Assembly: GCA_964609655.1 (NCBI GenBank)
Contig: CAZSUA010000355.1
Span: forward strand, 1-5,467
DNA length: 5,467 nucleotides
DNA from: JBBRRP01 sp964609655
Lineage (GTDB): Bacteria; Myxococcota_A; Polyangia; Polyangiales; Polyangiaceae
Direction: 5' to 3'
Below are positions 1-5,467 of the stretch, piece by piece. The position numbers and the translations under genes were made by a program. Within the stretch, counting starts at the first letter, position 1. Each line of letters opens with the position of its first letter. The notes below the pieces were generated by a model, which ran no database searches, was not told the origin of the DNA, and saw nothing but the letters and a program-made list of their open reading frames with translations.

Positions 1-1
1 G

Positions 2-142
2 TTAGCTGCTGGTGCTATTGAGCGCGATGTGATTTTTCCGCACGGGAAATGGCGTAGCGCTGACGGTGAACTTTTCGAGGGGCCCTGCAAGCGATTGATT
101 TCCGCCCCGCTTGCCCGTCTGCCTTGGTTTCGCCGGGTGTGA
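2..142 (+). CDS. C-terminal tail of a convergent gene, possibly a GH31-like glycoside hydrolase (partial, 5' end outside window)
   Basis: A plus-strand frame is open from base 2 to a TGA at 140-142, giving 46 codons without a start, so the gene begins to the left of the window. The peptide contains DVIFPHGKW, then a short Gly/Glu-rich turn (DGELFEGP), then APLARLPWFRR and the stop. This order (hydrophobic strand, P-x-G-x-W, G-x-x-x-x-G, A-P-L-x-x-x-P-x-F-x-R) resembles the part of GH31 alpha-glucosidase-type enzymes just after the catalytic barrel, where 'LPxGxW' is followed by 'APLxxxPVFxR'. Known GH31 proteins usually continue with further beta-sandwich sequence, while this one stops immediately, so it would be a short-ended member or another family. 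The gene is convergent with ftsZ and unrelated to the division cluster. That a coding tail exists here is moderately supported; the family assignment is a pattern match from memory only. Confidence 0.45.
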   Translation, partial: LAAGAIERDVIFPHGKWRSADGELFEGPCKRLISAPLARLPWFRRV

Positions 143-166
143 GGAGAGAGCCTCCGCTTTCCGGGT

Positions 167-199
167 GCCCCGCCCGCAGCGGCCCGGCAGGGACGGGGC
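167..199. repeat. GC-rich inverted repeat (9-pair stem in minus-strand RNA)
   Basis: GCCCCG at 167-172 is mirrored by CGGGGC at 194-199. Read as minus-strand RNA the stem extends to nine pairs, with a G-U pair at 173/193 followed by two G-C pairs; read as plus-strand RNA that same position is a C-A mismatch. The loop of about 15 bases is itself GC-rich. No T-run follows on either strand, so it is not a classic intrinsic terminator. It may help end plus-strand transcription or protect a 3' end, but this is inference. Confidence 0.5.
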
Positions 200-216
200 G
201 ATGCTTGGGAGGGGCG

Positions 217-237
217 GCTGCCGCTTTTGGCGGCAGC
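217..237. repeat. Perfect 8-bp stem-loop
   Basis: GCTGCCGC (217-224) and GCGGCAGC (230-237) form a perfect 8-bp inverted repeat around the 5-base loop TTTTG. It lies in the convergent spacer, about 75 bp past the end of the plus-strand gene. Neither strand has a T-tract after the stem. It may act as a non-canonical terminator for the plus-strand gene or as an RNA structural element; the sequence alone does not decide. Confidence 0.55.
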
Positions 238-286
238 GGGGCGGGCACCACGACAAGTTAGCGTCCCGGTGAGCTGGTCAACACCA

Positions 287-318
287 ATAGAAAAAGCGCG
301 TCGGTTGCCCGGCGCGCT
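287..318 (-). terminator. Intrinsic terminator after ftsZ
   Basis: In minus-strand RNA a stem AGCGCG / CGCGCT (318-313 with 300-295) encloses an inner CGG / CCG stem capped by the tetraloop GCAA, a GNRA loop, with one C-A mismatch between the two stems. The stem runs into a T-tract, TTTTT then CTATT. It begins about 28 bases after the ftsZ stop. This is the expected form of a Rho-independent terminator and marks ftsZ as the last gene of the operon, so lpxC, a frequent neighbour in Gram-negative dcw clusters, is not cotranscribed here. Confidence 0.85.
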
Positions 319-346
319 CTTGCCTAACTTGGACTTTGGACTGGAC

Positions 347-1591
347 TCAGGCGCCGTTTTGGCGGCGTTGAAACGCGGGGATGTCCCACTCGTGATCGAC
401 GGTGGCGGGGAACACCACGCGCTTGACGGGGACTGAACTCTCGCGAGCCTGGGCCGGTTGTGTGAGCGGCTGGGCTGAAGGCGGACGTCGAGGATAGCCA
501 GAGACGCCCTCGCGCGGCAATTCGGGACGACCGATGGAGCGACTCGCGGCGATTTCACGGAGCGCGTTGCGATCGGCGGTGGGCATCGTGTCACGAAGTA
601 CGGCGACGGGCTCTGCGCGATGTTCCTGGTCAAAACCGGTGGCGATGACGGTAACTTTCAGGGTGTCGCCCATCGACTCGTGGATGCTGGCACCGAAGAT
701 GATGTTGGCATCTTCGTGGGCTTGTTCTTGAATCAGCGACGCGGCTTCTTGGATTTCGCGCATCTTCATGTCTGGGCCGCCAACAATGTTGATGAGGACA
801 CCGGTGGCGCCATGCACTGAGATGTTATCCAGTAACGGCGACTGAACAGCCTGCTCAGCTGCCAGGCGTGCGCGGCCTTCGCCTTTGGCGCAACCCGAGC
901 CCATGAGTGCACGGCCCATGTTGGCCATGACGGTGCGCACATCGGCGAAATCGACGTTCACGATGCCATCCTGGGTGATGAGATCGCTGATACCACGCAC
1001 GGCTTGGTACAGAACTTCGTCGGCCTTTCTGAAGGCTTCCATGAAGGTGAGTTCGTCGTCGCCGAGCGCGAGCAGTTTGTCGTTGGGGATGGTGATCAGC
1101 GTGTCGACGTGTTCGGCCAGCGCCAGAAGACCAAGCTCAGCCCGCCGATTGCGTTGACGACCCTCAAAGGCGAACGGCTTGGTGACGACACCCACGGTGA
1201 GTGCGCCTGATTCGCGAGCGATCTGGGCAATGATCGGAGCGGCTCCGGTGCCTGTGCCGCCACCCATGCCAGCGGTGACGAACACCATGTCGGCGCCTTC
1301 AATCATTTCCTTGAGCCGCGCAACGTCTTCAAGCGCTGCCTTGCGACCGCGCTCAGGATCCGCGCCCGCGCCGAGACCGCGCGTGACATTGGAACCAATC
1401 GAGAGGCGTTCAGCCGCCGAGTTGGAGTTCAATGCCTGAGCATCTGTGTTGACGCTGAGGAACTCGACACCTTCGAGGCCAAAGTGAATCATCGTGTTGA
1501 TGGCGTTGCCGCCAGAACCGCCCACTCCAATCACCTTGATGCGTGCTTGGTATTGCTGTGATTCCTCGGCGAATTCGATTGAAAAACTCAT
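347..1591 (-). CDS. ftsZ: Cell division protein FtsZ
   Basis: FtsZ is the tubulin-like GTPase that polymerises into the Z-ring at midcell and recruits the divisome. The 414-residue protein is of normal length. The nucleotide-binding domain shows the first glycine loop VGGSGGNA (residues 23-30), NTDAQAL (48-54) and the tubulin signature GGGTGTGAAP (110-119). The T7 synergy loop NVDFADVRTVM (212-222) carries the acidic residues D214 and D217 that complete the GTPase site of the next subunit. The core ends near residue 320; a Pro/Arg-rich linker of roughly 75 residues follows, then the conserved C-terminal peptide EWDIPAFQRR (401-410), which in other bacteria binds FtsA and regulators. The ATG start is supported by a GGGAGAGG ribosome site eight bases upstream and by the usual short N-terminal extension before the core. 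It is last in the cluster, 119 bp behind ftsA, and is followed by a terminator. Confidence 0.98.
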   Translation of the reverse strand: MSFSIEFAEESQQYQARIKVIGVGGSGGNAINTMIHFGLEGVEFLSVNTDAQALNSNSAAERLSIGSNVTRGLGAGADPERGRKAALEDVARLKEMIEGADMVFVTAGMGGGTGTGAAPIIAQIARESGALTVGVVTKPFAFEGRQRNRRAELGLLALAEHVDTLITIPNDKLLALGDDELTFMEAFRKADEVLYQAVRGISDLITQDGIVNVDFADVRTVMANMGRALMGSGCAKGEGRARLAAEQAVQSPLLDNISVHGATGVLINIVGGPDMKMREIQEAASLIQEQAHEDANIIFGASIHESMGDTLKVTVIATGFDQEHRAEPVAVLRDTMPTADRNALREIAASRSIGRPELPREGVSGYPRRPPSAQPLTQPAQARESSVPVKRVVFPATVDHEWDIPAFQRRQNGA

Positions 1592-1599
1592 AATGCGTG

Positions 1600-1607
1600 C
1601 CTCTCCC
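1600..1607 (-). promoter_or_regulatory. Ribosome binding site of ftsZ
   Basis: Minus-strand GGGAGAGG ends eight bases before the ftsZ ATG. It supports the chosen start and suggests strong translation independent of ftsA, whose stop is more than 100 bases away. Confidence 0.75.
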
Positions 1608-1609
1608 GA

Positions 1610-1660
1610 TCAGTTCTTTCGGAAAACTCTGAAGGGCTGCCTTCCCTCAGAATTTGTCAT
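1610..1660 (-). CDS. Possible 16-residue leader peptide before ftsZ (hypothetical)
   Basis: An ATG at 1660 opens a 16-codon frame (starting MTNSEGRQ, ending RKN) that stops with TGA at 1612-1610, just upstream of the ftsZ ribosome site. The frame covers the hairpin at 1628-1651, so ribosomes moving through it could affect folding. The ribosome site in front of it is weak (AAGAG, about eight bases upstream), and a frame of this size occurs easily by chance. It matches no leader peptide I know. It is listed because of its position and should be read as a speculation. Confidence 0.15.
   Translation of the reverse strand: MTNSEGRQPFRVFRKN
1628..1651. repeat. Nested inverted repeats in the ftsZ leader
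   Basis: On the plus strand GAAGG (1631-1635) and CCTTC (1640-1644) form a perfect stem with a 4-base loop. An overlapping pair, TCTGA (1628-1632) and TCAGA (1647-1651), forms a second possible stem that competes for the same bases. In the ftsA-ftsZ leader RNA this sits about 40-60 bases upstream of the ftsZ start. No T-run follows, so it is not an evident terminator. A role in ftsZ expression or mRNA processing is possible but unproven. Confidence 0.4.
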
Positions 1661-1710
1661 CTTGGTTGCTCTTGTCTCTGCTCTGTTACCTTCGTTGGTG
1701 CCACCCGCGC

Positions 1711-2967
1711 TTAGAAAGCGTCTCGGAGCCAGCTCCAAAGTCCATTCCCCTGCCCTGAGGCCACCCGAGCTGCCGTGGGCGCCGCGTGCTGTTGTTGCTC
1801 GCCCCGCGCCTGTGCATCTCGCAACTGTTGCGCCCCGTAACGGACGAGGCCAACTCCCGTGGCATATTGCGGGCCGTGCACCAGCTGCACAATGCCCTTG
1901 ATGCCAATCGGAAACCCGAGACGAACCGGCATGCCGAGGATCTCCTCCGCGCATTCAACCATCCCCTCCATCAGGGTGGCGCCACCGGTGAGAACGCAAC
2001 CTGAACTGATCTGCTCGAGCAGGCCCGTTTCTTCCATTCGACGCCGCGCTTCGCTGAAAATCTCCTCGACACGGGGCTCGATGATGTCGCTCAGGAGTCG
2101 ACGTGCGGCGCGGTGTGGACCATGCCCGCCGACACCAGGCACCTCGATTTCTTCGTCGTCGGCAATCATGCGACCGAGTGCACAGCCATGATTGCGCTTG
2201 AGCCGCTCGGCCTCGGCCATGGGTGTGCGCAGGCCCGCGGCCACATCGCCCGTGATGTTGTTGCCGCCAGCTGGGATCACGCTGGTGTGGGCAATCCCGC
2301 CATCCGCGTACAGCAACAGATCCGTGGTGCCACCGCCGATATCGATGACAGCAACGCCGATCTCTTTTTCATCCTCACTCAACACAGCGTTCGCGCTGGC
2401 CAGAGGCTCCAGCACCACATCCGCCACTCGAAGCCCAGCCCGCTCAACACAGCGAATGACGTTTTGAACGCACGAAGTTGCAGCGGTCACAAGATTCACC
2501 CGAACCTGAAGCCGCACGCCGCTCATCCCGATCGGATCTCGAATGCCGTCTTGATTGTCCACCAAGTACTCGCGCGGCAACGCGTGGAGGATCATGCGAT
2601 CGGCATCCACCGGAATGGCACGCGCGCCCTCAAGCACACGCTCGAGGTCCGCCTGAGTGACTTCCCGACCGGAGATAGCGCAAACGCCATCGGACGATTG
2701 ACTCCGAATGTGGCTGCCCGCGATCCCGGCGTACACCGTGTCAATCTCGACTCCGGCCATCGTCTGAGCCGCTTCGACCGCCTCACGGATGGACCTCACC
2801 GTCCATTCGATGTTGCTGACCACGCCTTTGCGCAGGCCCCGGCAAGGCACATTACCGACACCCAAGATCGTGATGCCGTCTGAATCCACTTCACCTACAA
2901 CCGCGGTCACCTTGGTGGTTCCGAGGTCGAGGCCGACGACAATCTGGGGGCTGCTCTGGTAGGTCAT
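1711..2967 (-). CDS. ftsA: Cell division protein FtsA
   Basis: FtsA is an actin-like ATPase fold protein that binds the FtsZ C-terminal peptide and tethers the Z-ring to the inner membrane. With the ATG at 2967 it has 418 residues, close to the family norm. Phosphate-1 motif DLGTTKV (14-20), the 1C (SHS2) subdomain characteristic of FtsA at about 84-163, phosphate-2 motif DIGGGTTD (209-216) and adenosine motif TGGATLMEGM (327-336) occur in order. A Gln/Ala-rich linker (about 380-405) leads to the C-terminal amphipathic helix GLWSWLRDAF (409-418), the membrane-targeting sequence. The frame stays open up to a TTG at 3069, adding 34 residues, but homologues begin just before the VGLDxGTTK strand, so the ATG is preferred. 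Its ribosome site, AGGAG at 2985-2981, is 13 bases away, which is longer than ideal. It lies 129 bp behind ftsQ and 119 bp before ftsZ. Confidence 0.97.
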   Translation of the reverse strand: MTYQSSPQIVVGLDLGTTKVTAVVGEVDSDGITILGVGNVPCRGLRKGVVSNIEWTVRSIREAVEAAQTMAGVEIDTVYAGIAGSHIRSQSSDGVCAISGREVTQADLERVLEGARAIPVDADRMILHALPREYLVDNQDGIRDPIGMSGVRLQVRVNLVTAATSCVQNVIRCVERAGLRVADVVLEPLASANAVLSEDEKEIGVAVIDIGGGTTDLLLYADGGIAHTSVIPAGGNNITGDVAAGLRTPMAEAERLKRNHGCALGRMIADDEEIEVPGVGGHGPHRAARRLLSDIIEPRVEEIFSEARRRMEETGLLEQISSGCVLTGGATLMEGMVECAEEILGMPVRLGFPIGIKGIVQLVHGPQYATGVGLVRYGAQQLRDAQARGEQQQHAAPTAARVASGQGNGLWSWLRDAF

Positions 2968-3096
2968 CTGGTTTACGTCACTCCTGATACCTGCTCGCAG
3001 ACTGCAATTAGCGTTCGCTAGTTCGATCAGGCTCGTTTGACGCTGCCACGCAGGGTCGATTCGGGCCAAATTTTCACAGGACTTTCGAGGAAAAAC
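2968..3096 (-). other. ftsQ-ftsA intergenic gap with two short palindromes
   Basis: In a cluster where murC and ftsQ overlap, this 129-bp gap is wide. It holds the palindromes CTGC-TC-GCAG (2991-3000) and TAGCG-TT-CGCTA (3009-3020), only eight bases apart and 24-53 bases upstream of the ftsA ATG. I see no convincing sigma-70 -35/-10 pair. The gap could contain an internal promoter or operator for ftsA-ftsZ, or be part of a longer ftsA N-terminus starting at the TTG at 3069. Confidence 0.4.
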
Positions 3097-3969
3097 TCAC
3101 TTCATCCTCACGACAACGCGCTCGGTGTGTGCTTCGTTGTCAAGAAATAGGATTCCGGGCGTGCGATTCTGACTTCTGAGCTGGCCAGTCACGCGCTCAG
3201 CCATCAGCAACTTGCGTCGGAACGAGCCGCTCCCCAGCTCAAGCGTGATACCCGCGTCGCCGACGGTGAGCCTCACCTTGCCTGACAGCTCTAGGTGTAC
3301 CTCTTGGGCCGGGTGGATCTTGCTCATTTGCAGCCGTTCGTACTGGCGCAGGATCTCCACGCCCGTTGCTAAGCGGGCCATGGCCGTCGGCCTATCTTTG
3401 GCTACATCTTCGGCGCTCACCCCGGAAATCAGCGGTAGATCGCTTGGATCCTCTGGCTTCAGCGGTTTGAACGGCACGCCCTCCCGGGTCACGAGGAATG
3501 CCGAATCAGAAAGCAAAGCGATCGCAGAGGCCTCATTCTCTTCGATCTCGATGAGGAGTGTGCTCGGCAACTTTCGAGTGAGACGCACCCGACGTATCCA
3601 GGGGTCAGCGGCGATCTTGCTCTCGCTGGCATCGAGGTCTAGCCCGAGCAAGTTCTGGCCAATCGACATACCGGCAAGCTCCGCTAACTTCGGGGCTGTC
3701 GAGCGTCGAGCTCCGACTAACTCAAAGTGCTGGAGTGCAAATCGGGGTGTGGTGAGAGCGTAGCGGTAGGCGCCCCAAGCTACCGCCCCGGCCGCACCCA
3801 CGACCAACGCCAAACCCACCAAGATTTTCGCCAATAACCACAGGGGATGTAGGGCTTTTTCAGTATCCGCCCCGATTCGAGCTCGACCCGGCTTCGGAGT
3901 TTCGCCGTCGACGAACCCCTGCTCTGCCGGAGCCTCCACGGTGTGCCCGTGCGCGAAGCGTGCCTTCAT
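3097..3969 (-). CDS. ftsQ: Cell division protein FtsQ
   Basis: FtsQ is a single-pass inner-membrane protein whose periplasmic part connects the cytoplasmic ring to FtsL/FtsB and the septal synthase. The 290-residue protein shows a polar cytoplasmic tail (1-42), one membrane segment at about 43-68 (LWLLAKILVGLALVVGAAGA), a POTRA domain at about 78-144 (FELVGARR, then DPWIRRVRLTRKLPSTLLIEIEE, the strand pattern typical of FtsQ/DivIB) and the FtsQ-specific beta domain at 145-290, including REGVPF and LPLISG at about 162-183. The ATG overlaps the murC stop as ATGA, which implies translational coupling and fixes the start; no good separate ribosome site is seen. The family is weakly conserved in sequence, so the call rests on architecture and context, both of which agree. 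Confidence 0.94.
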   Translation of the reverse strand: MKARFAHGHTVEAPAEQGFVDGETPKPGRARIGADTEKALHPLWLLAKILVGLALVVGAAGAVAWGAYRYALTTPRFALQHFELVGARRSTAPKLAELAGMSIGQNLLGLDLDASESKIAADPWIRRVRLTRKLPSTLLIEIEENEASAIALLSDSAFLVTREGVPFKPLKPEDPSDLPLISGVSAEDVAKDRPTAMARLATGVEILRQYERLQMSKIHPAQEVHLELSGKVRLTVGDAGITLELGSGSFRRKLLMAERVTGQLRSQNRTPGILFLDNEAHTERVVVRMK

Positions 3970-5363
3970 TGGGGTTCCAACTTGGCTGCGCGCGCCATCA
4001 ACTGGGCAGCAACTGCCTCCAGGATCTTGTTGATGTCGCCGGCCCCAAGCGCGATCACCACGTCACCCGGCCGAGCCTGGGCCGCGATCGCGGCAGCGAG
4101 CTGGCTGCGATCGGGGGCATAACGAGCACGCTGATGACCGTGTTCCGTGACACCGTGGACGAGCGTTTCCGAAGTGATACCAGGAATCGGCTTCTCACCA
4201 GCGGGATAAATGTCGGTCAGCCAGAGCAGATCCGCCTGATTAAACGCGCGTGTGAAGTCTTCAAACAGGAGCTGCGTGCGCGTGAAACGATGCGGCTGAA
4301 ATGCCACCAACACGCGACCATTGTAGGCATTGCGCGCAGCCGCCAACGTGGCCCGCACCTCTGCGGGATGATGTCCGTAGTCATCGATGAGCGTGACGCC
4401 TTCGACCTTGCCAACCACCGTAAAGCGTCGCGCCACGCCGTGGAACGTCGCCAACGCATGCCGCACCACATCGAACGGAACTTCCAGCTCATCGGCCACG
4501 GCAATCGCGGCCAGCGTGTTGAGCACATTGTGCTCGCCGGGCATGCGAACCGCGAATTCGCCGAGTTCCTCATCCCTGTGGTGCGCCGTGAAGGCTGTCA
4601 CGGTGCCCTCGAAACGAATATTTTTTGCCCAGTAGTGAGCCTGAGGGGACAGGCCGTAGGTCACGTGTCGACGTCCAATCCGGGGCAGGATTTCCTGGAC
4701 CGCCGGATGATCCAGACAGAGCACGGCAAGGCCGTAGAACGGAACTTTCTCGATAAACTCGACGAACGCGTCCTTCAACACGGAGTAAGTCCCGTAAAAG
4801 TCCAAATGCTCGGGATCGATGTTGGTAACCACTGCAATCGTTGGTGCCAAGCGTAGAAAGGAACCATCGCTCTCGTCTGCTTCTGCGACGAGCAAATCAC
4901 CCGCACCCAGCCTGGCGTTGCTGCCCAACGAGGCCATTCGTCCTCCGACCACCACCGTGGGATCGAGACCCGCTTCGCGCAACACCGTTGCAACGAGCGA
5001 GGTGGTCGTCGTCTTTCCGTGCGAACCGGCAACCGCAATGCCGTATTTAACCCGCATGAGCTCAGCCAACATTTCGGCCCGCGTGATCACGGGGATGCCG
5101 ATTTCGCGAGCTTCCACAAGCTCCGGGTTCTCGGCGGTGATGGCACTCGAATAAACCACCACATCGGAGCCACGTACGTTCGCTGCGCTGTGCCCGATAT
5201 CAATCCGAACCCCCAGCCGTCGGAGCCCACGTGCGTTTTCTCCTTCGCGCAAATCCGAGCCCGACACGTCAAATTCGAGGGTTCGCAAGATCTCCGCCAG
5301 CCCACTCATGCCAATCCCGCCCACTCCGACGAAATGGACATGTCTTACGCGGCCACGAAACAT
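3966..5363 (-). CDS. murC: UDP-N-acetylmuramate--L-alanine ligase MurC
   Basis: MurC is the cytoplasmic ATP-dependent ligase that joins L-alanine to UDP-MurNAc, the first amino-acid addition in peptidoglycan precursor synthesis. At 465 residues it is full length. The N-terminal UDP-binding domain has GVGGIGMSG (13-21). The central ATPase domain has the P-loop AGSHGKTTTTS (112-122), EADESDGSF (161-169), NIDPEHLDFYG (181-191) and HNVLN (279-283 region). The C-terminal domain has FHGVARRF (307-314), DDYGHHP (327-333), QPHRFTRT (356-363), DIYPAGE (384-390) and GAGDI (440-444). GSHGKTTT and the DDYGHHP/QPHRFTRT pair separate MurC from MurD, MurE and MurF. The ATG has GGAGG seven bases upstream and shares its A with the TAA of the preceding frame; the 3' end overlaps ftsQ by four bases. 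The usual neighbours murB and ddl are absent between murC and ftsQ. Confidence 0.98.
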   Translation of the reverse strand: MFRGRVRHVHFVGVGGIGMSGLAEILRTLEFDVSGSDLREGENARGLRRLGVRIDIGHSAANVRGSDVVVYSSAITAENPELVEAREIGIPVITRAEMLAELMRVKYGIAVAGSHGKTTTTSLVATVLREAGLDPTVVVGGRMASLGSNARLGAGDLLVAEADESDGSFLRLAPTIAVVTNIDPEHLDFYGTYSVLKDAFVEFIEKVPFYGLAVLCLDHPAVQEILPRIGRRHVTYGLSPQAHYWAKNIRFEGTVTAFTAHHRDEELGEFAVRMPGEHNVLNTLAAIAVADELEVPFDVVRHALATFHGVARRFTVVGKVEGVTLIDDYGHHPAEVRATLAAARNAYNGRVLVAFQPHRFTRTQLLFEDFTRAFNQADLLWLTDIYPAGEKPIPGITSETLVHGVTEHGHQRARYAPDRSQLAAAIAAQARPGDVVIALGAGDINKILEAVAAQLMARAAKLEPQ

Positions 5364-5467
5364 TAGCGAACCTCCGAAAATCTGAAGACTGCCCCGCCGT
5401 TGTCGCGCCCTCTAGCGCGATTTGCCAAGTTTTCAGGGGTTTCCGGGGCTTCACCGGGTTCACCGGA
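5363..5467 (-). CDS. C-terminal tail of the gene upstream of murC (partial)
   Basis: A minus-strand frame is open from the right edge of the window and stops with TAA at 5365-5363, sharing the A with the murC ATG (TAATG). This stop-start overlap is typical of translationally coupled genes and matches the ATGA overlap at murC-ftsQ. The 34 visible residues begin with a Pro/Glu/Gly-rich stretch (GEPGEAPETPE) and end in FRFSEVR. murG is the usual gene before murC, but no conserved MurG motif lies in this short tail, so identity is not claimed. A second frame, open from 5463 to 5269, overlaps murC deeply and is less likely to be real. If the tail is not coding, this stretch is simply the murC leader. 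Confidence 0.4.
   Translation of the reverse strand, partial: SGEPGEAPETPENLANRARGRDNGGAVFRFSEVR
5371..5375 (-). promoter_or_regulatory. Ribosome binding site of murC
   Basis: Minus-strand GGAGG lies seven bases before the murC ATG, an ideal spacing. It confirms the start and lies inside the last codons of the preceding frame. Confidence 0.8.

Larger units (their letters stand above)
143..346. other. Convergent intergenic spacer with GC-rich stem-loops
   Basis: These 204 bases lie between the stop of the plus-strand partial gene and the stop of ftsZ. They hold the ftsZ terminator near 287-318 and two other strong inverted repeats at 167-199 and 217-237. No convincing gene is seen: the minus-strand frame that stays open across 2-256 has no recognisable protein character and runs antisense through the plus-strand coding tail. 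Confidence 0.6.

Noticed and set aside
2..256. Minus-strand open frames downstream of ftsZ, considered as lpxC or a small gene
   Set aside because: They have no LpxC-like sequence, consist of Pro/Arg-rich GC noise, lie beyond the terminator and overlap the better plus-strand tail.
143..346. Known structured RNA (RNase P RNA, tmRNA, SRP RNA) in the convergent spacer
   Set aside because: None of the conserved sequence landmarks of these RNAs is present on either strand.
2113..2883. 256-codon plus-strand open frame
   Set aside because: It lies opposite ftsA, has no family resemblance, and shows the composition of an antisense shadow.
2968..3096. Sigma-70 promoter for ftsA
   Set aside because: No -35/-10 pair with suitable spacing and match could be found by eye.
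3212..3763. 183-codon plus-strand open frame
   Set aside because: It is Ser/Arg-rich and sits opposite ftsQ; no ribosome site or motif supports it.
3960..4856. 298-codon plus-strand open frame
   Set aside because: It lies wholly opposite murC, whose motifs are all intact. The translation is rich in His/Arg with no recognisable domain, as expected for the complement of a GC-rich gene.
5269..5463. Minus-strand frame overlapping the murC 5' end
   Set aside because: It would overlap the conserved MurC N-terminus by about 95 bases, and its peptide is unrecognisable.

Overview
The window holds the 3' half of a bacterial division and cell wall (dcw) cluster on the minus strand. Transcription runs right to left: murC, ftsQ, ftsA, ftsZ. 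All four genes look complete, in frame and intact. Base composition is GC-rich. The FtsZ globular core with a C-terminal EWDIPAFQRR peptide, the order MurC-FtsQ-FtsA-FtsZ, a POTRA-type FtsQ and an FtsA with a terminal amphipathic helix point to a Gram-negative bacterium. The protein sequences recall the old 'deltaproteobacterial' grade (Myxococcota/Desulfobacterota-like), but this placement is an impression without alignment and is only weakly supported.

Layout from the upstream (right) end: at 5467-5363 an open frame enters the window and stops with a TAA that shares its last A with the murC ATG, so it is probably the tail of the preceding dcw gene (murG would be the usual neighbour). murC (5363-3966) has a strong GGAGG ribosome site and overlaps ftsQ (3969-3097) by ATGA. 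No murB or ddl lies between them. A 129-bp gap with two short palindromes precedes ftsA (best start 2967, end 1711). A 119-bp leader with a hairpin and a possible 16-codon leader peptide precedes ftsZ (1591-347). A clear intrinsic terminator sits about 28 bp after the ftsZ stop and closes the operon.

The left edge (2-142) carries the C-terminal 46 codons of a different gene on the plus strand, convergent with ftsZ. Its tail resembles the end of a GH31-type glycoside hydrolase. The 204-bp convergent spacer (143-346) contains the ftsZ terminator and two further strong GC-rich stem-loops.

Together, MurC adds L-Ala to UDP-MurNAc for peptidoglycan precursor synthesis, FtsZ forms the Z-ring, FtsA tethers it to the inner membrane, and FtsQ links the ring to periplasmic septal synthesis. 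I see no mobile element, CRISPR array, tRNA or rRNA, and no clear sign of a new system. The points worth a second look are the leader and spacer structures, the missing murB/ddl and the two partial edge genes.
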